64,000 nt of DNA from Fulvitalea axinellae (GCF_036492835.1 NZ_AP025315.1:372001-436000), one strand, 5' to 3'. Shown: positions 1 through 8,432, counted from the stretch's first letter. The notes: generated by a model not told the origin, from the letters alone. Numbers and translations are program-made.

Positions 1-6
1 CCCATA

Positions 7-480
7 TCAAGCCTTGTCCAAAGCCCAATATTGCGTCTTCCCGGCCACCTTCACGGCTCTCAGCGCCTGCTTGCGGTTGCCTTTCTCCCGAAGCGACACA
101 TGCACCCAGGCGGGCTCAATATCGTCGCCGAATTCCCAAATCAATTGGTCAAACTCGCAGTGCTTCAGGATAAAGCGGAAGATCTCCCTGTTCGAGATAC
201 CGCCGTACACATGCCCGTCCACGTCCATCGCCTGCCCAAAGCAGTGCTGGCTCGTCGGCGACCCGCCGATACGGCGGTTAAGCGCCGGACTGCGGAAAAA
301 GCTCGTCACCGCCACCGGACCGCCGGCCCGTTTCCTGAGCGGTTCGAACACCTCTTCGGCCAAACGGCGCATATTCGCCAGCGCCTTCTCCGTAGGCTCG
401 TTCACTATCGCGTGCCTGATCGCCGTTTCCGACTTCACGGCCTCCCGGTAGCTCACGTTTTCGCTAATGTTATTCTTCAT
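7..480 (-). CDS. Peptidase M15-type endolysin
   Basis: This 157-residue protein resembles Peptidase_M15_3 D-Ala-D-Ala carboxypeptidase/endolysins that cut peptidoglycan cross-links during phage lysis. The zinc-ligand pattern is visible: His79 and Asp86 in SQHCFGQAMDVDG, and His127 in AWVHVS. An upstream TSFFRSPALN segment is typical of the fold. It has no signal peptide, so it would need a holin. It is the most distal gene seen in a leftward block with a holin-like gene four bases upstream. The domain call is firm; the lysis role is inferred from context. Confidence 0.85.
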   Translation of the reverse strand: MKNNISENVSYREAVKSETAIRHAIVNEPTEKALANMRRLAEEVFEPLRKRAGGPVAVTSFFRSPALNRRIGGSPTSQHCFGQAMDVDGHVYGGISNREIFRFILKHCEFDQLIWEFGDDIEPAWVHVSLREKGNRKQALRAVKVAGKTQYWALDKA

Positions 481-483
481 GGG

Positions 484-738
484 TTATTCCCGTTTAGAGT
501 AAATTTCACGTTCCACCTCCGCCACACGCCCCTCCAGCCTGTCCACCTTTTCCTTCTGGTCGATAGCCTTGTTAAAGAGCGTCTTCAGCTGTTCGTTCTG
601 CTTCACCAGCTCCATCCGGATCTCGTTTATAAGCGTCTTCAGGCTTCCCATATTCTGAAGGAACACCCGGAACAGCAACAGCAGGACCGCCACCAAAAAG
701 CCGGCGACCCCGCCCAACACCCACACTTGCGTCTCCAT
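484..738 (-). CDS. Holin-like small membrane protein
   Basis: This 84-residue protein has one N-terminal membrane segment (about residues 6-27, rich in Val, Leu and Phe). A charged coiled coil fills the rest, with a leucine/isoleucine heptad pattern from about residue 33 to the end. It lies between the major capsid gene and the M15 endolysin, which suggests a holin or other lysis accessory protein. A spanin-like or structural membrane role cannot be excluded because single-span holins are too diverse to recognise by sequence. Confidence 0.55.
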   Translation of the reverse strand: METQVWVLGGVAGFLVAVLLLLFRVFLQNMGSLKTLINEIRMELVKQNEQLKTLFNKAIDQKEKVDRLEGRVAEVEREIYSKRE

Positions 739-747
739 AGCCTACGC

Positions 748-1659
748 TTATGCGGTAGCCTGGCGGATCACCACCACGCCCTTGTTGTCCTTGCGTCTAC
801 GGCGTCCGCCGGCGCGTACCAGCATCGAGCACAGATCCCCGTAATATTCGGGCTTGCCCTGCTCTTCGAAAAACTTCACCGTACCCATCGCCTTGGAAAG
901 AGCCCCTTTCTGCCAGCATAAGGCGCCTTCGCAATCGCCCGAAGCGCCCGCCGATCCCGGTGCCTTCAAGGTTCCGTCCGAGGCGTAAACCAACACCGTG
1001 CTTCTTTCCAAAACCTTGAAACTATGAAGCTTGGCGATAACGCCCATCCGTCGCTCTTCCTCCGTCAGGTTCTGCTGGAGCAGGGCCGACGTTTGGTCGT
1101 CCGGAAAGAGCTGCGACTCCATATCGGACGGGAGAACCGCGAAACGGTCTTCCTTGGAAACCCCTTGCTTGTTTAGCTTTACCTTCGCTTTCTTCAAATC
1201 GTCCCGCACACAAGATTTACGGTTTCCTGTAGCCGAATCGGCTGTGGCTCCCGTCGATGCGCCCGACGTCTCGATAATGCTCGACGCGGGCAAGTCCTTG
1301 GCCCACTTATAAAAAAAGTCCTCGGCCACGGTCTCCTTCAGCGCCTGCTTGTCCTCGCCAATCACCGAGTTGCGTTTGTCGTAACTCAGTTCCACCTTCT
1401 CCGCGTTGGTGATCAAAGTGGGGTCCGTGGTGTACTCGTCCAGCGGATACACGATGTCGGTATCGTCCCTGCGCCGGATGGAAGCGGGCAAAGTTCCCCT
1501 GTTTTTCTCCACGTTCCCCGGTCCGCCACTCTGCGGAATATGAACCACGGCGCCGTTCAGCACGTATTCCGACTCGTCATGAACATGCCGAAGGAATTCG
1601 TTGTCCTTAAAGACCGCCTCCTGAATGTCCTTTTGCCAAATTTCTACTTGTACGGCCAT
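748..1659 (-). CDS. Major capsid protein (Mu-like phage)
   Basis: The 303-residue product follows the prohead protease/scaffold gene with a two-base gap, the usual place for the major head protein. The N-terminus (VEIWQKDIQEAVFKDNEFL) and the overall length fit capsid proteins of Bacteroidota Mu-like phages. A basic arginine cluster lies near the C-terminus (GGRRRRKDNKG, about 285-295), and low-complexity Gly/Ala/Ser stretches interrupt the middle. No enzyme motifs are present. The assignment rests mainly on synteny and general resemblance; a coat protein of another fold class is possible. Confidence 0.7.
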   Translation of the reverse strand: MAVQVEIWQKDIQEAVFKDNEFLRHVHDESEYVLNGAVVHIPQSGGPGNVEKNRGTLPASIRRRDDTDIVYPLDEYTTDPTLITNAEKVELSYDKRNSVIGEDKQALKETVAEDFFYKWAKDLPASSIIETSGASTGATADSATGNRKSCVRDDLKKAKVKLNKQGVSKEDRFAVLPSDMESQLFPDDQTSALLQQNLTEEERRMGVIAKLHSFKVLERSTVLVYASDGTLKAPGSAGASGDCEGALCWQKGALSKAMGTVKFFEEQGKPEYYGDLCSMLVRAGGRRRRKDNKGVVVIRQATA

Positions 1660-1661
1660 GC

Positions 1662-2621
1662 TTACGCGCTTTTTGGTTCAACTCCATACTCGGCTTTGTA
1701 CAGCGCGTTGAAGCGGGCCGAGTCGTTCAGCTTCAACTTTTCCAGATAATCCGGATGCTTCTGGCTAAGCTCCGCGAAGCCCATATTCTTGGCTCCCTCG
1801 GGCGCTCCCGGATTCCCGTCGCCACCGCCTTGGGGCACATCGCCAAGGTTCACCACGGCGGGCATTGTCTCGAAGATGTTCTTCAGGTCAGCGTCCGACA
1901 GCTTCATATAAGTCTCTTTCGAGCCCGCCGTAATTTTCCTGTCCGCTATCGCCTTGTCCACCAAGGCTTCGCGGTCCTTAAGCTCCAGGGCTTTTTTAGC
2001 CTCGGCTTTTTCGGCCTTCAGCGTTTCCAGCTCCGCCTTCATCTTCACGTTATCGGCGTTAAGCTTCAACACCGATTTGATCACTTCCCCGTCACTGGCG
2101 CCGTCGCTCAGCTCCAGTCCGGCCACAAGCGTCACTTTCAAAGTGTTCGTTTTCTCGTCGCTCATTTGTCGTTTATTGTTTTTCAAATCAAACTTCTCAG
2201 TCACAGCCGACAGGTTCATCACGTTCCCCTTGTCGTCATAAAGCACAAAGGCGTTTTGGTTTCCTCCGAACGGCACCACGCTGATCTCGCGAAGTGTCCA
2301 CTTGGTCACCCATTCGCCCTCAATCTCCTGCGGAATCACGCCCACGCTCGCCATCCTGATATAGCCGTCATCCACCTTGTCCTCGATCTTCCGGGCAAAC
2401 TCGTCCTTGCCGTCAAACTCGGCCTCCGCCGTTATCTTTCCGCCGTCCCCGGTCTTCAGCTCCGTCCAGCGCCCTATGGGCGGGCGGTCCTCGTCGTGGT
2501 TGTACAGCATCACCGGATTCTTCCGGAACTGCCCGAAATCCCCGCCGTCGCTCTTCAGCCGGAGCCCGTACACGTTCTTGCTCTCGTCCGAGACCAAAAA
2601 CCGTCTTTTGTCTTTACTCAT
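1662..2621 (-). CDS. HK97-type prohead protease fused to scaffold region
   Basis: The N-terminal part (about residues 1-130) looks like a phage prohead serine protease. It has the YNHD histidine motif near residue 40 and a C-terminal protease-core motif LREISVVPFGGN near 110-121. The remainder is a Lys/Glu/Ala-rich helical segment (about 175-230) followed by a Gly/Pro-rich tail, as expected of a scaffold or delta domain released during capsid maturation. It sits directly upstream of the capsid gene in the same leftward unit. The catalytic serine is probably in the LREISVVP strand, but this was not proven. Confidence 0.75.
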   Translation of the reverse strand: MSKDKRRFLVSDESKNVYGLRLKSDGGDFGQFRKNPVMLYNHDEDRPPIGRWTELKTGDGGKITAEAEFDGKDEFARKIEDKVDDGYIRMASVGVIPQEIEGEWVTKWTLREISVVPFGGNQNAFVLYDDKGNVMNLSAVTEKFDLKNNKRQMSDEKTNTLKVTLVAGLELSDGASDGEVIKSVLKLNADNVKMKAELETLKAEKAEAKKALELKDREALVDKAIADRKITAGSKETYMKLSDADLKNIFETMPAVVNLGDVPQGGGDGNPGAPEGAKNMGFAELSQKHPDYLEKLKLNDSARFNALYKAEYGVEPKSA

Positions 2622-2779
2622 GCGCCATTCGCTTTCCGTTTCGTTACCAATCGAGACCTAATATTAACCCCGAAGACCGGCGCCGACAAACAACAGTGCA
2701 AGCCTTCCACGGATCAATGCAAGCATAGCGCAACGCCTTTTTTATAGGCGTGTCACCCCCCAATTTCACGGGAAAAACG
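2622..2779. promoter_or_regulatory. Divergent late-gene intergenic region
   Basis: These 158 bases separate the leftward capsid/lysis block from the rightward terminase/portal block, so promoters for both must lie here or be replaced by read-through. No convincing promoter box or operator was recognised. An in-frame GTG at 2750 could extend the terminase gene, but the ATG at 2780 gives a much more typical N-terminus. Confidence 0.4.
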
Positions 2780-3214
2780 ATGGGCAAATACGACAAAAAG
2801 AGAGAGCTGGCGCAGGGCCTGTATATCAAGGGGACGCTCTCCAAAAAGGAGATAGCCAAGTTTGTGGGAGTGACGGACAAAACCCTCCGTACGTGGGCCG
2901 AAAAATACGCTTGGGACCAACTCAAAGAGGCGCAGAGCGTAACCCGCCAACAGCTTCTGGCCGACGCTTACGCGCAACTCAAGGCCGTAAACCAAGCCGT
3001 ACAGGAACGGGGCGGGGTGCCCGACAAGGCGCTCACCGACGCCAAAAGCGTACTGCGCAAAGAGATAGAACAGCTCTCCGACAGCCCGCTGCACCTCTAC
3101 GTCGAGATATACACCGAAGTCTCCGAATGGCTGGTGGAACAGCGTCCCGACAAGGCCGGAGAGGTCAGCAAGCTGTTTTTGGAATTCCTGGACGAAAAAC
3201 ACGAAGGCGCATGA
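2780..3214 (+). CDS. Phage small terminase / HTH DNA-binding protein (gp27-like)
   Basis: With the ATG at 2780 the protein has 144 residues. It begins MGKYDKKRELAQGLYIKG, followed by a helix-turn-helix (SKKEIAKFVGVTDKTLRTWAEKY, about 20-42). This layout is common in DUF1804/terminase small-subunit-like proteins that recognise phage DNA before packaging. The rest is helical. Its stop overlaps the start of the large terminase in an ATGA arrangement, so the two are translationally coupled. The packaging role comes from that context. Confidence 0.7.
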   Translation: MGKYDKKRELAQGLYIKGTLSKKEIAKFVGVTDKTLRTWAEKYAWDQLKEAQSVTRQQLLADAYAQLKAVNQAVQERGGVPDKALTDAKSVLRKEIEQLSDSPLHLYVEIYTEVSEWLVEQRPDKAGEVSKLFLEFLDEKHEGA

Positions 3215-4737
3215 AATCGACCAAAAAGGACAAGGACGCCCTGAAGGCGTACCGCGAACGGGTACAGTGGATTCTGGAGAACTCCAAAAACGGCGTTTTC
3301 GAATCGCCCCAAGACCGCCAATCCGCCGTCGAAAGGGCCAAAAAGGACATCGGCTATATGGTGAAACGCTACTTCTCCCATATCGCCGACTGCGAGTCCG
3401 GCGCCTTCCAGATCCAGCTGGCCAAAATGGTCCGCCGAAACCCCACGTTCAAAGGCTTCGCCGAGTGGCCCAGGGGCTTCGCCAAATCCGTCTGGTGCAC
3501 CATCTTTATCCCGTTCTGGCTCCATATCAACGGCCAGACCGAATACTTCCTCCAGATTTCCAACAGTTTCGACGCCGCAGCCGATCTGCTCGACGACCTG
3601 CGGGCCGAACTGGAGGCCAACGAAAAAATCATAAAGGATTTCGGACCCCAAAAGACCATTGGCAAAAAATGGGAACGGGGCTATTTCATCACCGCCTCCG
3701 GCCTGATCGGGCGAGCCCTGGGCATCGGGCAGAAGGTTAGGGGACTGCGCGTCGGCAACAAGCGCCCAGACCTATGCGAAGTGGACGATCTGGAAACCGA
3801 GGAAATAAACGGCAACCCCGCAAGACAGGACAAGTACGCCAAATGGATAGAGCGCTCCCTGATCCCCACCATGACGGGCAAATACCGCCGTCTGCTCTGG
3901 TCAAACAACCGCTGGGCTGAGCGCATGGTACAGACCGTGCTCCAGAAGAAGCACCCCAAATGGAAAGTCCACCACGTTAAGGCCTACGATCCCGCTACCC
4001 TGGAGTCCTTGGCGTGGCCCCAAAAATACCCGAAGTCATACTGGCAAAACCAGATAGAGGAACTCGGAACGCTGGCCTGCCAAGCCGAATACAACCAGGA
4101 GCCCCACACCGAAGGCAAGATCTTCACCGACAACCTTTTCCGCTACGAAAAGCTCCCCCGCATCGACAGCTACGACGCCATTTTGGGCTACTGGGACGTG
4201 GCATATTCCGACAAGGACACCGCCGACTCCAACGCCGTCCGCATATGGGGACGCAAAGGGCAGAACTATTACCTGGTCAAATCATTCGTGCGCCAATGCA
4301 AAATGACCGACGCCATCGAGTGGATGTTCCTTTACTCGGCCACCTTGCCCGAATCCGTGTCACTGAGCTTCCACTACGAAAGCCAGTTCTGGAACGACGC
4401 CCTGTCAATGTCATACCGGACCGTCCGCGACAAATACGGCAGGGACATCCCCCTGATCCGCGACGACCGGACCAAAGGGCGCAAGTACGACCGTATCCTG
4501 ACATTGCTTCCGTACTACCAGCAGGGCCGGATCATCTACAACACCGCCGAACAAAGTTCCGACGACCACCAAGTGGGATTGGCCCAGCTCAAAGGCATAG
4601 AGCCCGGCTACAAGTGCCACGACGACGGCCCCGACGCCGACGAAGGCGCCCTCGACAAGCTAAACCGGATATACGTCCCCACCGACAAAAACAACCGCCC
4701 CACAGCCGGCGGACACCGGAGACAAACCCGGTACTAG
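3211..4737 (+). CDS. Terminase large subunit (gp28-like)
   Basis: This 508-residue DNA-packaging motor has an N-terminal ATPase and a C-terminal nuclease. A divergent Walker A-like segment (EWPRGFAKSV) starts at residue 85. The Walker B-like LCEVDDLE starts at about 188. The RNase H-like nuclease is marked by YWDVAYSDKDTADSNA near 327 and a terminal acidic DDGPDADEGALD. Length and order agree with Mu gp28-type terminases. The start overlaps the small-subunit stop. Large antisense reading frames in this GC-rich gene are shadows. Confidence 0.88.
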   Translation: MKSTKKDKDALKAYRERVQWILENSKNGVFESPQDRQSAVERAKKDIGYMVKRYFSHIADCESGAFQIQLAKMVRRNPTFKGFAEWPRGFAKSVWCTIFIPFWLHINGQTEYFLQISNSFDAAADLLDDLRAELEANEKIIKDFGPQKTIGKKWERGYFITASGLIGRALGIGQKVRGLRVGNKRPDLCEVDDLETEEINGNPARQDKYAKWIERSLIPTMTGKYRRLLWSNNRWAERMVQTVLQKKHPKWKVHHVKAYDPATLESLAWPQKYPKSYWQNQIEELGTLACQAEYNQEPHTEGKIFTDNLFRYEKLPRIDSYDAILGYWDVAYSDKDTADSNAVRIWGRKGQNYYLVKSFVRQCKMTDAIEWMFLYSATLPESVSLSFHYESQFWNDALSMSYRTVRDKYGRDIPLIRDDRTKGRKYDRILTLLPYYQQGRIIYNTAEQSSDDHQVGLAQLKGIEPGYKCHDDGPDADEGALDKLNRIYVPTDKNNRPTAGGHRRQTRY

Positions 4738-4746
4738 CCCAGATAT

Positions 4747-4787
4747 TTTACCCTTTACTCAGTACTCTTTACTCTTTACTCTTTACA
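4747..4787. repeat. Short CTTTAC-type direct repeats
   Basis: The gap between terminase and the gp36-like gene carries repeated TACTCTTTAC-like units, about four imperfect copies. A related cluster lies at about 12477-12505 between two early genes. Both clusters contain GTACTCTTTAC followed by CTTTAC. Function is unknown. Confidence 0.55.
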
Positions 4788-4790
4788 AAT

Positions 4791-5195
4791 ATGTATATCA
4801 CCGAAACCGACCTACAGCAACACCGGTACCCCGAACTGATCAACGCCGTCAGCCGGGACGATCCCAACTTCGTCCTGGCCAACATCGGCCGGGCCGAGCG
4901 GGAAGCCGACGGCTACCTCAACCAAAAATACGACACCGCCGAACTCTGGGCCCAAACAGGCGAAGACAGAAACCCCATAGTCAAAGGGCTTGTGATCGAC
5001 CTGACGCTATACCACATCTACAGCGTAGCCGAAGAAGTTCCCATCATCATCCGCGAGCGATACGACTACGCCAAAACTGCGCTGAAAGAAATCCGAAAAG
5101 GCGAGACCCTGCTGACAGGCGTCCCCCTGCTCGCCGACAAAGAGCGGGACCCGGACCCCCAAATCCTATACGGCCACCGATCCAACAGATACTAA
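4791..5195 (+). CDS. Mu gp36-like protein (DUF1320)
   Basis: The 134-residue product starts MYITETDLQQH and continues with the helical pattern of DUF1320. Recognisable parts are the IGRAEREADGYLNQKYD segment (about 38-54), then the VKGLVIDLTLYHIYS helix (about 64-78) and a degenerate acidic tail. In Mu-like phages this family sits among head/neck genes and is thought to act as a head-completion or adaptor protein. Here it lies between terminase and portal, an unusual position but still inside the head block. The family call is fairly good; the function is taken from family context. Confidence 0.7.
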   Translation: MYITETDLQQHRYPELINAVSRDDPNFVLANIGRAEREADGYLNQKYDTAELWAQTGEDRNPIVKGLVIDLTLYHIYSVAEEVPIIIRERYDYAKTALKEIRKGETLLTGVPLLADKERDPDPQILYGHRSNRY

Positions 5196-5218
5196 AAAAA
5201 TCCCCGGCCGAATCCATC

Positions 5219-5276
5219 GCCGTCGCAAGGCTCCAGCCTTGTGACCACAACCTACCGTCAGGCTCCAGCCTGACAC
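5219..5276. repeat. REP-like double palindrome, intergenic copy
   Basis: Two hairpin-forming palindromes occur in series: CAAGGCTCCAGCCTTG (5226-5241) and GTCAGGCTCCAGCCTGAC (5257-5274). They are framed by CCGTCG and ACAC. The same two-palindrome unit recurs inside the portal gene at 6550-6606. It resembles the short dispersed palindromic repeats seen in Bacteroidota intergenic regions. Confidence 0.85.
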
Positions 5277-5290
5277 AACCCAACAGAAAA

Positions 5291-7498
5291 ATGAGCAAGA
5301 AAGTAACAAAGCGCACCCCGAAAAAGAACAGCGTCAACATCATAGACCTAAGCCTCTCCAACGTTGACCGCTCCTACAAAGGCATAAAAGAATGGCGCCG
5401 GGCCATAGAGTCCGCCACCAGCGTCACCAACCCGATCCGGCGCTCCCTCTACGACCTCTACGAGGAAATAACCCTTGACCTGCACCTTACCGCCGTCCTC
5501 GAAAAACGGCGCAACAAAGTCGTGAACCAGCCCATACACTTCTTCAGCGCCGACGGCAAGGAAAGCGACGAAATCAAAAAACTGATCGAAACCGAAGCCT
5601 TCGAGGATATGCTGAAAGACATCCTCGACAGCCGTTTCCAAGGCCACAGCCTCCTGTGGTTCGACGCCGTGGCCGACGGCAAGATAAACTACCAACTGAT
5701 CGACCGACGGCACGTACGCCCCGAGACCGGCCAAGTGGTAAAATATATCTACGACGACAAAGGCATAGACTACACCCGACCGCCATACTCAAACTACTGC
5801 CTCACCGCCGGCAAAACCAAAGACCTCGGCCTTCTCTCAAAAGCCGCCGTCGCCGTAATCTACAAAAAAGGCGACGTGGCCGACTGGGCCCTCTTCGCCC
5901 AGATTTTCGGAATGCCCTTCCGCGAATACATCTACGACGACCCCAGCACAAAAGCGCAACTGGAACAAGTCGCCAAAGAGCAGGAATCCGCCTCCTATAT
6001 CGTGCGCCCGCGCAACTCCGAATTCAACGTGCACGATACCGGCTCCAAAACGGGTTCCTCCGGCCTGTACAAAGACTTGGCCCAATTCTGCGACGACCAA
6101 ATGTCAAAGCTCATCCTGCTCAACACCATGACCACCGACGCCCAAGGCGGGAACTACAAAGGCGAAGTGCACGCCCAGTCCGAGCAGGAAGTGGCCGAAG
6201 CCGACAAGCGTTTTATCCTCCGCATCCTCAACGAGAAGTTCAGAACCGTCCTGGCCAACTTCGGATACGCCGTTGAGGGCGGAACATTCGCATACGACGA
6301 CAAGGTGAAAATGTCGCCCAAAGAACAGCTGGAGTTCGATATAAAATTCAACCAGATAGCCCCCCTCGACGAGGACTATTGGTACGAAACCTACAACCGC
6401 CCCAAGCCCAAGAAAAAACCGGAAACCCGAAAAGAAACCGAAAAGGACAAACCCGAAGAAAAAAACCTGAACGACACAAGCGGAAAACTAACCCTGTCAG
6501 CCCCCGAAACACCGAATGCCACAGCGCTGTCGCCAAGTTCGGCCCCGTCGCCGTCGCAAAGCTCCGGCCTTGTGACCGCCCCAACCGTCAGGCTCCAGCC
6601 TGACACGCACACCCGACAAACCGGCTTCCTCTCCGAAGTCCTCCAAACACTAAGAAACATATTCCGGAAAACCGAACTGAACGACCAGATCGAAACCCTG
6701 TACGGCCACGCCTGCCACTCCCGGATCAATCTGGCCGACACCCCCGTACTCTTCGACACAAGCCAAATAATAGAAGACGCCCTGGCCGACGTCTACGCCG
6801 AAGGCAAACCCGAAAACATCAGCCCGTCTCTCTGGAAACTGACATTCGACCGCCTCAACGAAGCCGTCTCCGAAGGCCTTGCCCAAGCCGGATACGACCT
6901 CGCCGACGAAGCTTTCGAACAGGCCCTGTCCGACAACAACGCCGTATTCTCGGCCTTCAAGGCGCACCAACAGCAAAAAGAACTCGTAGCCCTGCTCCGG
7001 GACCAAAACGGCAAGCTCAAAAGCTTCTCCGCCTTCAAGCGCGATACCGCCGACATAATCGGGAAATACAACAAAGAGTGGCTCCGCACCGAATACAACA
7101 CCGCCGTATCGCGGGCCAGATCCGCGGCGCAATGGAAAGGGTTCCAAGCCCGGAAAAAGACAAACCTCCGCTGGACACCCTCCAGATCCGCCTTCCCCGA
7201 AGCCGTGCACAAATCCTTCTGGAACACCGTATTGCCGATGGACGACGCTTTTTGGAAAAACCATTTCCCCGGCAACCGCTGGAACTGCAAATGCGACTGG
7301 GAAGCCACCGACGCCGAAACCACCGAACGCCCGAAAATCCTTAAAGAGCACAAACCCGACAAAGGCCTCGAAGGCAACCCCGGCCAAACCCTGACGCTCT
7401 TCACCGAAAAACACCCCTACGTAACCAACACCAAAAAGAAAGACCGGCCCGCCATAACCAAACAGGCCAAAGACCTCCAAAACAACAATAACCAATAA
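5291..7498 (+). CDS. Portal protein (DUF935) fused to MuF-type minor head protein
   Basis: This 735-residue polypeptide combines two phage head proteins. Residues about 1-375 match the DUF935/Mu gp29 portal family, with the LEKRRNKVVNQP region, then RFQGHSLLWFD, LIDRRHVRPE, the WALFAQIFGMPFREY core and the NTMTTDAQGG loop. Residues about 488-690 match Phage_Mu_F/SPP1 gp7 proteins, ending in the typical NRWNCKCDWE motif near 663-671. The linker (about 380-487) is Pro/Glu/Lys-rich, and residues about 420-438 are encoded by a REP-like palindrome pair. The portal forms the DNA entry channel. MuF proteins are minor head components, sometimes co-injected. Fusion of the two is uncommon. Confidence 0.85.
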   Translation: MSKKVTKRTPKKNSVNIIDLSLSNVDRSYKGIKEWRRAIESATSVTNPIRRSLYDLYEEITLDLHLTAVLEKRRNKVVNQPIHFFSADGKESDEIKKLIETEAFEDMLKDILDSRFQGHSLLWFDAVADGKINYQLIDRRHVRPETGQVVKYIYDDKGIDYTRPPYSNYCLTAGKTKDLGLLSKAAVAVIYKKGDVADWALFAQIFGMPFREYIYDDPSTKAQLEQVAKEQESASYIVRPRNSEFNVHDTGSKTGSSGLYKDLAQFCDDQMSKLILLNTMTTDAQGGNYKGEVHAQSEQEVAEADKRFILRILNEKFRTVLANFGYAVEGGTFAYDDKVKMSPKEQLEFDIKFNQIAPLDEDYWYETYNRPKPKKKPETRKETEKDKPEEKNLNDTSGKLTLSAPETPNATALSPSSAPSPSQSSGLVTAPTVRLQPDTHTRQTGFLSEVLQTLRNIFRKTELNDQIETLYGHACHSRINLADTPVLFDTSQIIEDALADVYAEGKPENISPSLWKLTFDRLNEAVSEGLAQAGYDLADEAFEQALSDNNAVFSAFKAHQQQKELVALLRDQNGKLKSFSAFKRDTADIIGKYNKEWLRTEYNTAVSRARSAAQWKGFQARKKTNLRWTPSRSAFPEAVHKSFWNTVLPMDDAFWKNHFPGNRWNCKCDWEATDAETTERPKILKEHKPDKGLEGNPGQTLTLFTEKHPYVTNTKKKDRPAITKQAKDLQNNNNQ
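6550..6606. repeat. REP-like double palindrome inside portal-MuF coding sequence
   Basis: This is a second copy of the unit at 5219-5276. It has CAAAGCTCCGGCCTTG (6557-6572, slightly mismatched) and the identical GTCAGGCTCCAGCCTGAC (6587-6604). The spacing between palindrome starts is 30 bases here and 31 in the intergenic copy. It is translated in frame as part of the interdomain linker. Confidence 0.85.
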
Positions 7499-7514
7499 GC
7501 CCGGATTCAGGTAC

Positions 7515-7534
7515 AGACAGGGCATGCCCTGTCT
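7515..7534. repeat. 20-bp perfect palindrome
   Basis: AGACAGGGCATGCCCTGTCT is a perfect palindrome in the short gap between the portal-MuF and gpG-like genes. It lacks a following T-run that would make it a terminator. It may be another REP-like mobile hairpin type, or a site that modulates translation of the next gene. Confidence 0.7.
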
Positions 7535-7556
7535 CTGCTCCCCAACAAAAAAAAAC

Positions 7557-7997
7557 ATGAGAGACTTCATCCAAAACATAAAAGCCCTCCAGGACTACAT
7601 CAACACCGAAGCCCTCGACGACATCGGGGACGAAGCCGTGTCCCACTACAAAAAATCATTCCGGGACGAAGCCTTTTCCGACAAGTCCGAAAAAGACATG
7701 CCCTGGCAGGAAGTCAAACGGCGCCAAGGCAACAAACGGAAAAAGCGCGCCGCCAATACCCGCAAGATCCTCACCGGCGACACCGGCGACCTCGGGCGCT
7801 CCATCGACTACCGCAAGGAAAACAGGGCCGTAATCATCACCAACCCGAAAATATACGCCAAAGTACATAACGAAGGGGGCAAGGCCGGCAAAACGGAATT
7901 CACCATGCCCAAGCGCCAATTCATCGGCCCCTCGCTGATACTCAACAGGAAACTTAAATCCAGACTAACCCGCAACTTCAAAAGAATACTAAAATGA
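7557..7997 (+). CDS. Phage virion morphogenesis protein (gpG-like)
   Basis: The 146-residue basic protein resembles the phage virion morphogenesis/Mu gpG family. It has a KILTGDTGDLGRSIDY segment (about 76-91) and the conserved YAKVHNEGGKAG...MPKRQFIGPS stretch (about 101-127). In Mu, gpG-family proteins act in tail or neck completion. The ATG at 7557 is preferred over an in-frame ATG at 7524 because the latter lies inside the palindrome at 7515-7534. Its stop overlaps the next start (ATGA). Confidence 0.8.
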   Translation: MRDFIQNIKALQDYINTEALDDIGDEAVSHYKKSFRDEAFSDKSEKDMPWQEVKRRQGNKRKKRAANTRKILTGDTGDLGRSIDYRKENRAVIITNPKIYAKVHNEGGKAGKTEFTMPKRQFIGPSLILNRKLKSRLTRNFKRILK

Positions 7998-8401
7998 TAG
8001 AGCTATACCTAAGCGTCAGCGAACACCTCGCCGACAAAGTGCCCGAGCTGGCATGTATCGACATCCAAGGCGCCGACATCACCAAAACGTACCCCTACGC
8101 CGAAATCGCCATTTCCAGAATCCCATATACCCAACTTGCGCAAGGCAACGTCCTGGGCGAACTCCGCTTTACCGTCACCGTACACCTAAAGCCCCTCCGC
8201 CGTTCCGGACACGATTCCCCCGAACTCCAAAGGCTCAGGGAAGCCTTCGCCGTAGTCAACAAAATCAAAGACACCCTCCTGATCACCGACCCCTCCATGA
8301 TCCACGGCGCCCAGCTGGTGGCCGAAGACCTGCAAAAACAAAGAGACCTCTACAAGGTCTCTTTGGAATACGTCGCCAGAGTGGAGCGTATCACCCAATA
8401 A
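7994..8401 (+). CDS. Head-tail or tail-completion protein (gp37/DUF1834-like)
   Basis: This 135-residue protein is translationally coupled to the gpG-like gene. It has alternating strands with a conserved-looking GELRFTVTVHLKPLRRSG stretch and a C-terminal LYKVSLEYVARVERI, as in small phage neck/tail-terminator proteins (gp37- or DUF1834-like). It is the last gene of the rightward late block and stops directly at a bidirectional terminator. The position supports a virion role; the exact family assignment is tentative. Confidence 0.6.
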   Translation: MIELYLSVSEHLADKVPELACIDIQGADITKTYPYAEIAISRIPYTQLAQGNVLGELRFTVTVHLKPLRRSGHDSPELQRLREAFAVVNKIKDTLLITDPSMIHGAQLVAEDLQKQRDLYKVSLEYVARVERITQ

Positions 8402-8402
8402 A

Positions 8403-8431
8403 AAACGGCTCCGATTTTCGGAGCCGTTTTC
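8403..8431. terminator. Bidirectional rho-independent terminator
   Basis: AAACGGCTCC-GATTTTC-GGAGCCGTTT forms a strong stem with A- and T-runs on both sides. It separates the convergent late block (ending 8401) and lipoprotein gene (ending 8433). Confidence 0.9.
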
Positions 8432-8432
8432 T

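Noticed and set aside
31-921. Long rightward reading frames across the lysis/capsid genes and similar ones elsewhere in the GC-rich prophage
   Set aside because: They are antisense shadows of well-supported phage genes and show low-complexity His/Arg/Leu composition.
4014-4790. Rightward frame overlapping the end of the terminase gene and running into the gp36-like gene
   Set aside because: The terminase frame is strongly supported here; the alternative frame is Arg/Pro-rich shadow sequence, and the real gp36-like start is the ATG at 4791.
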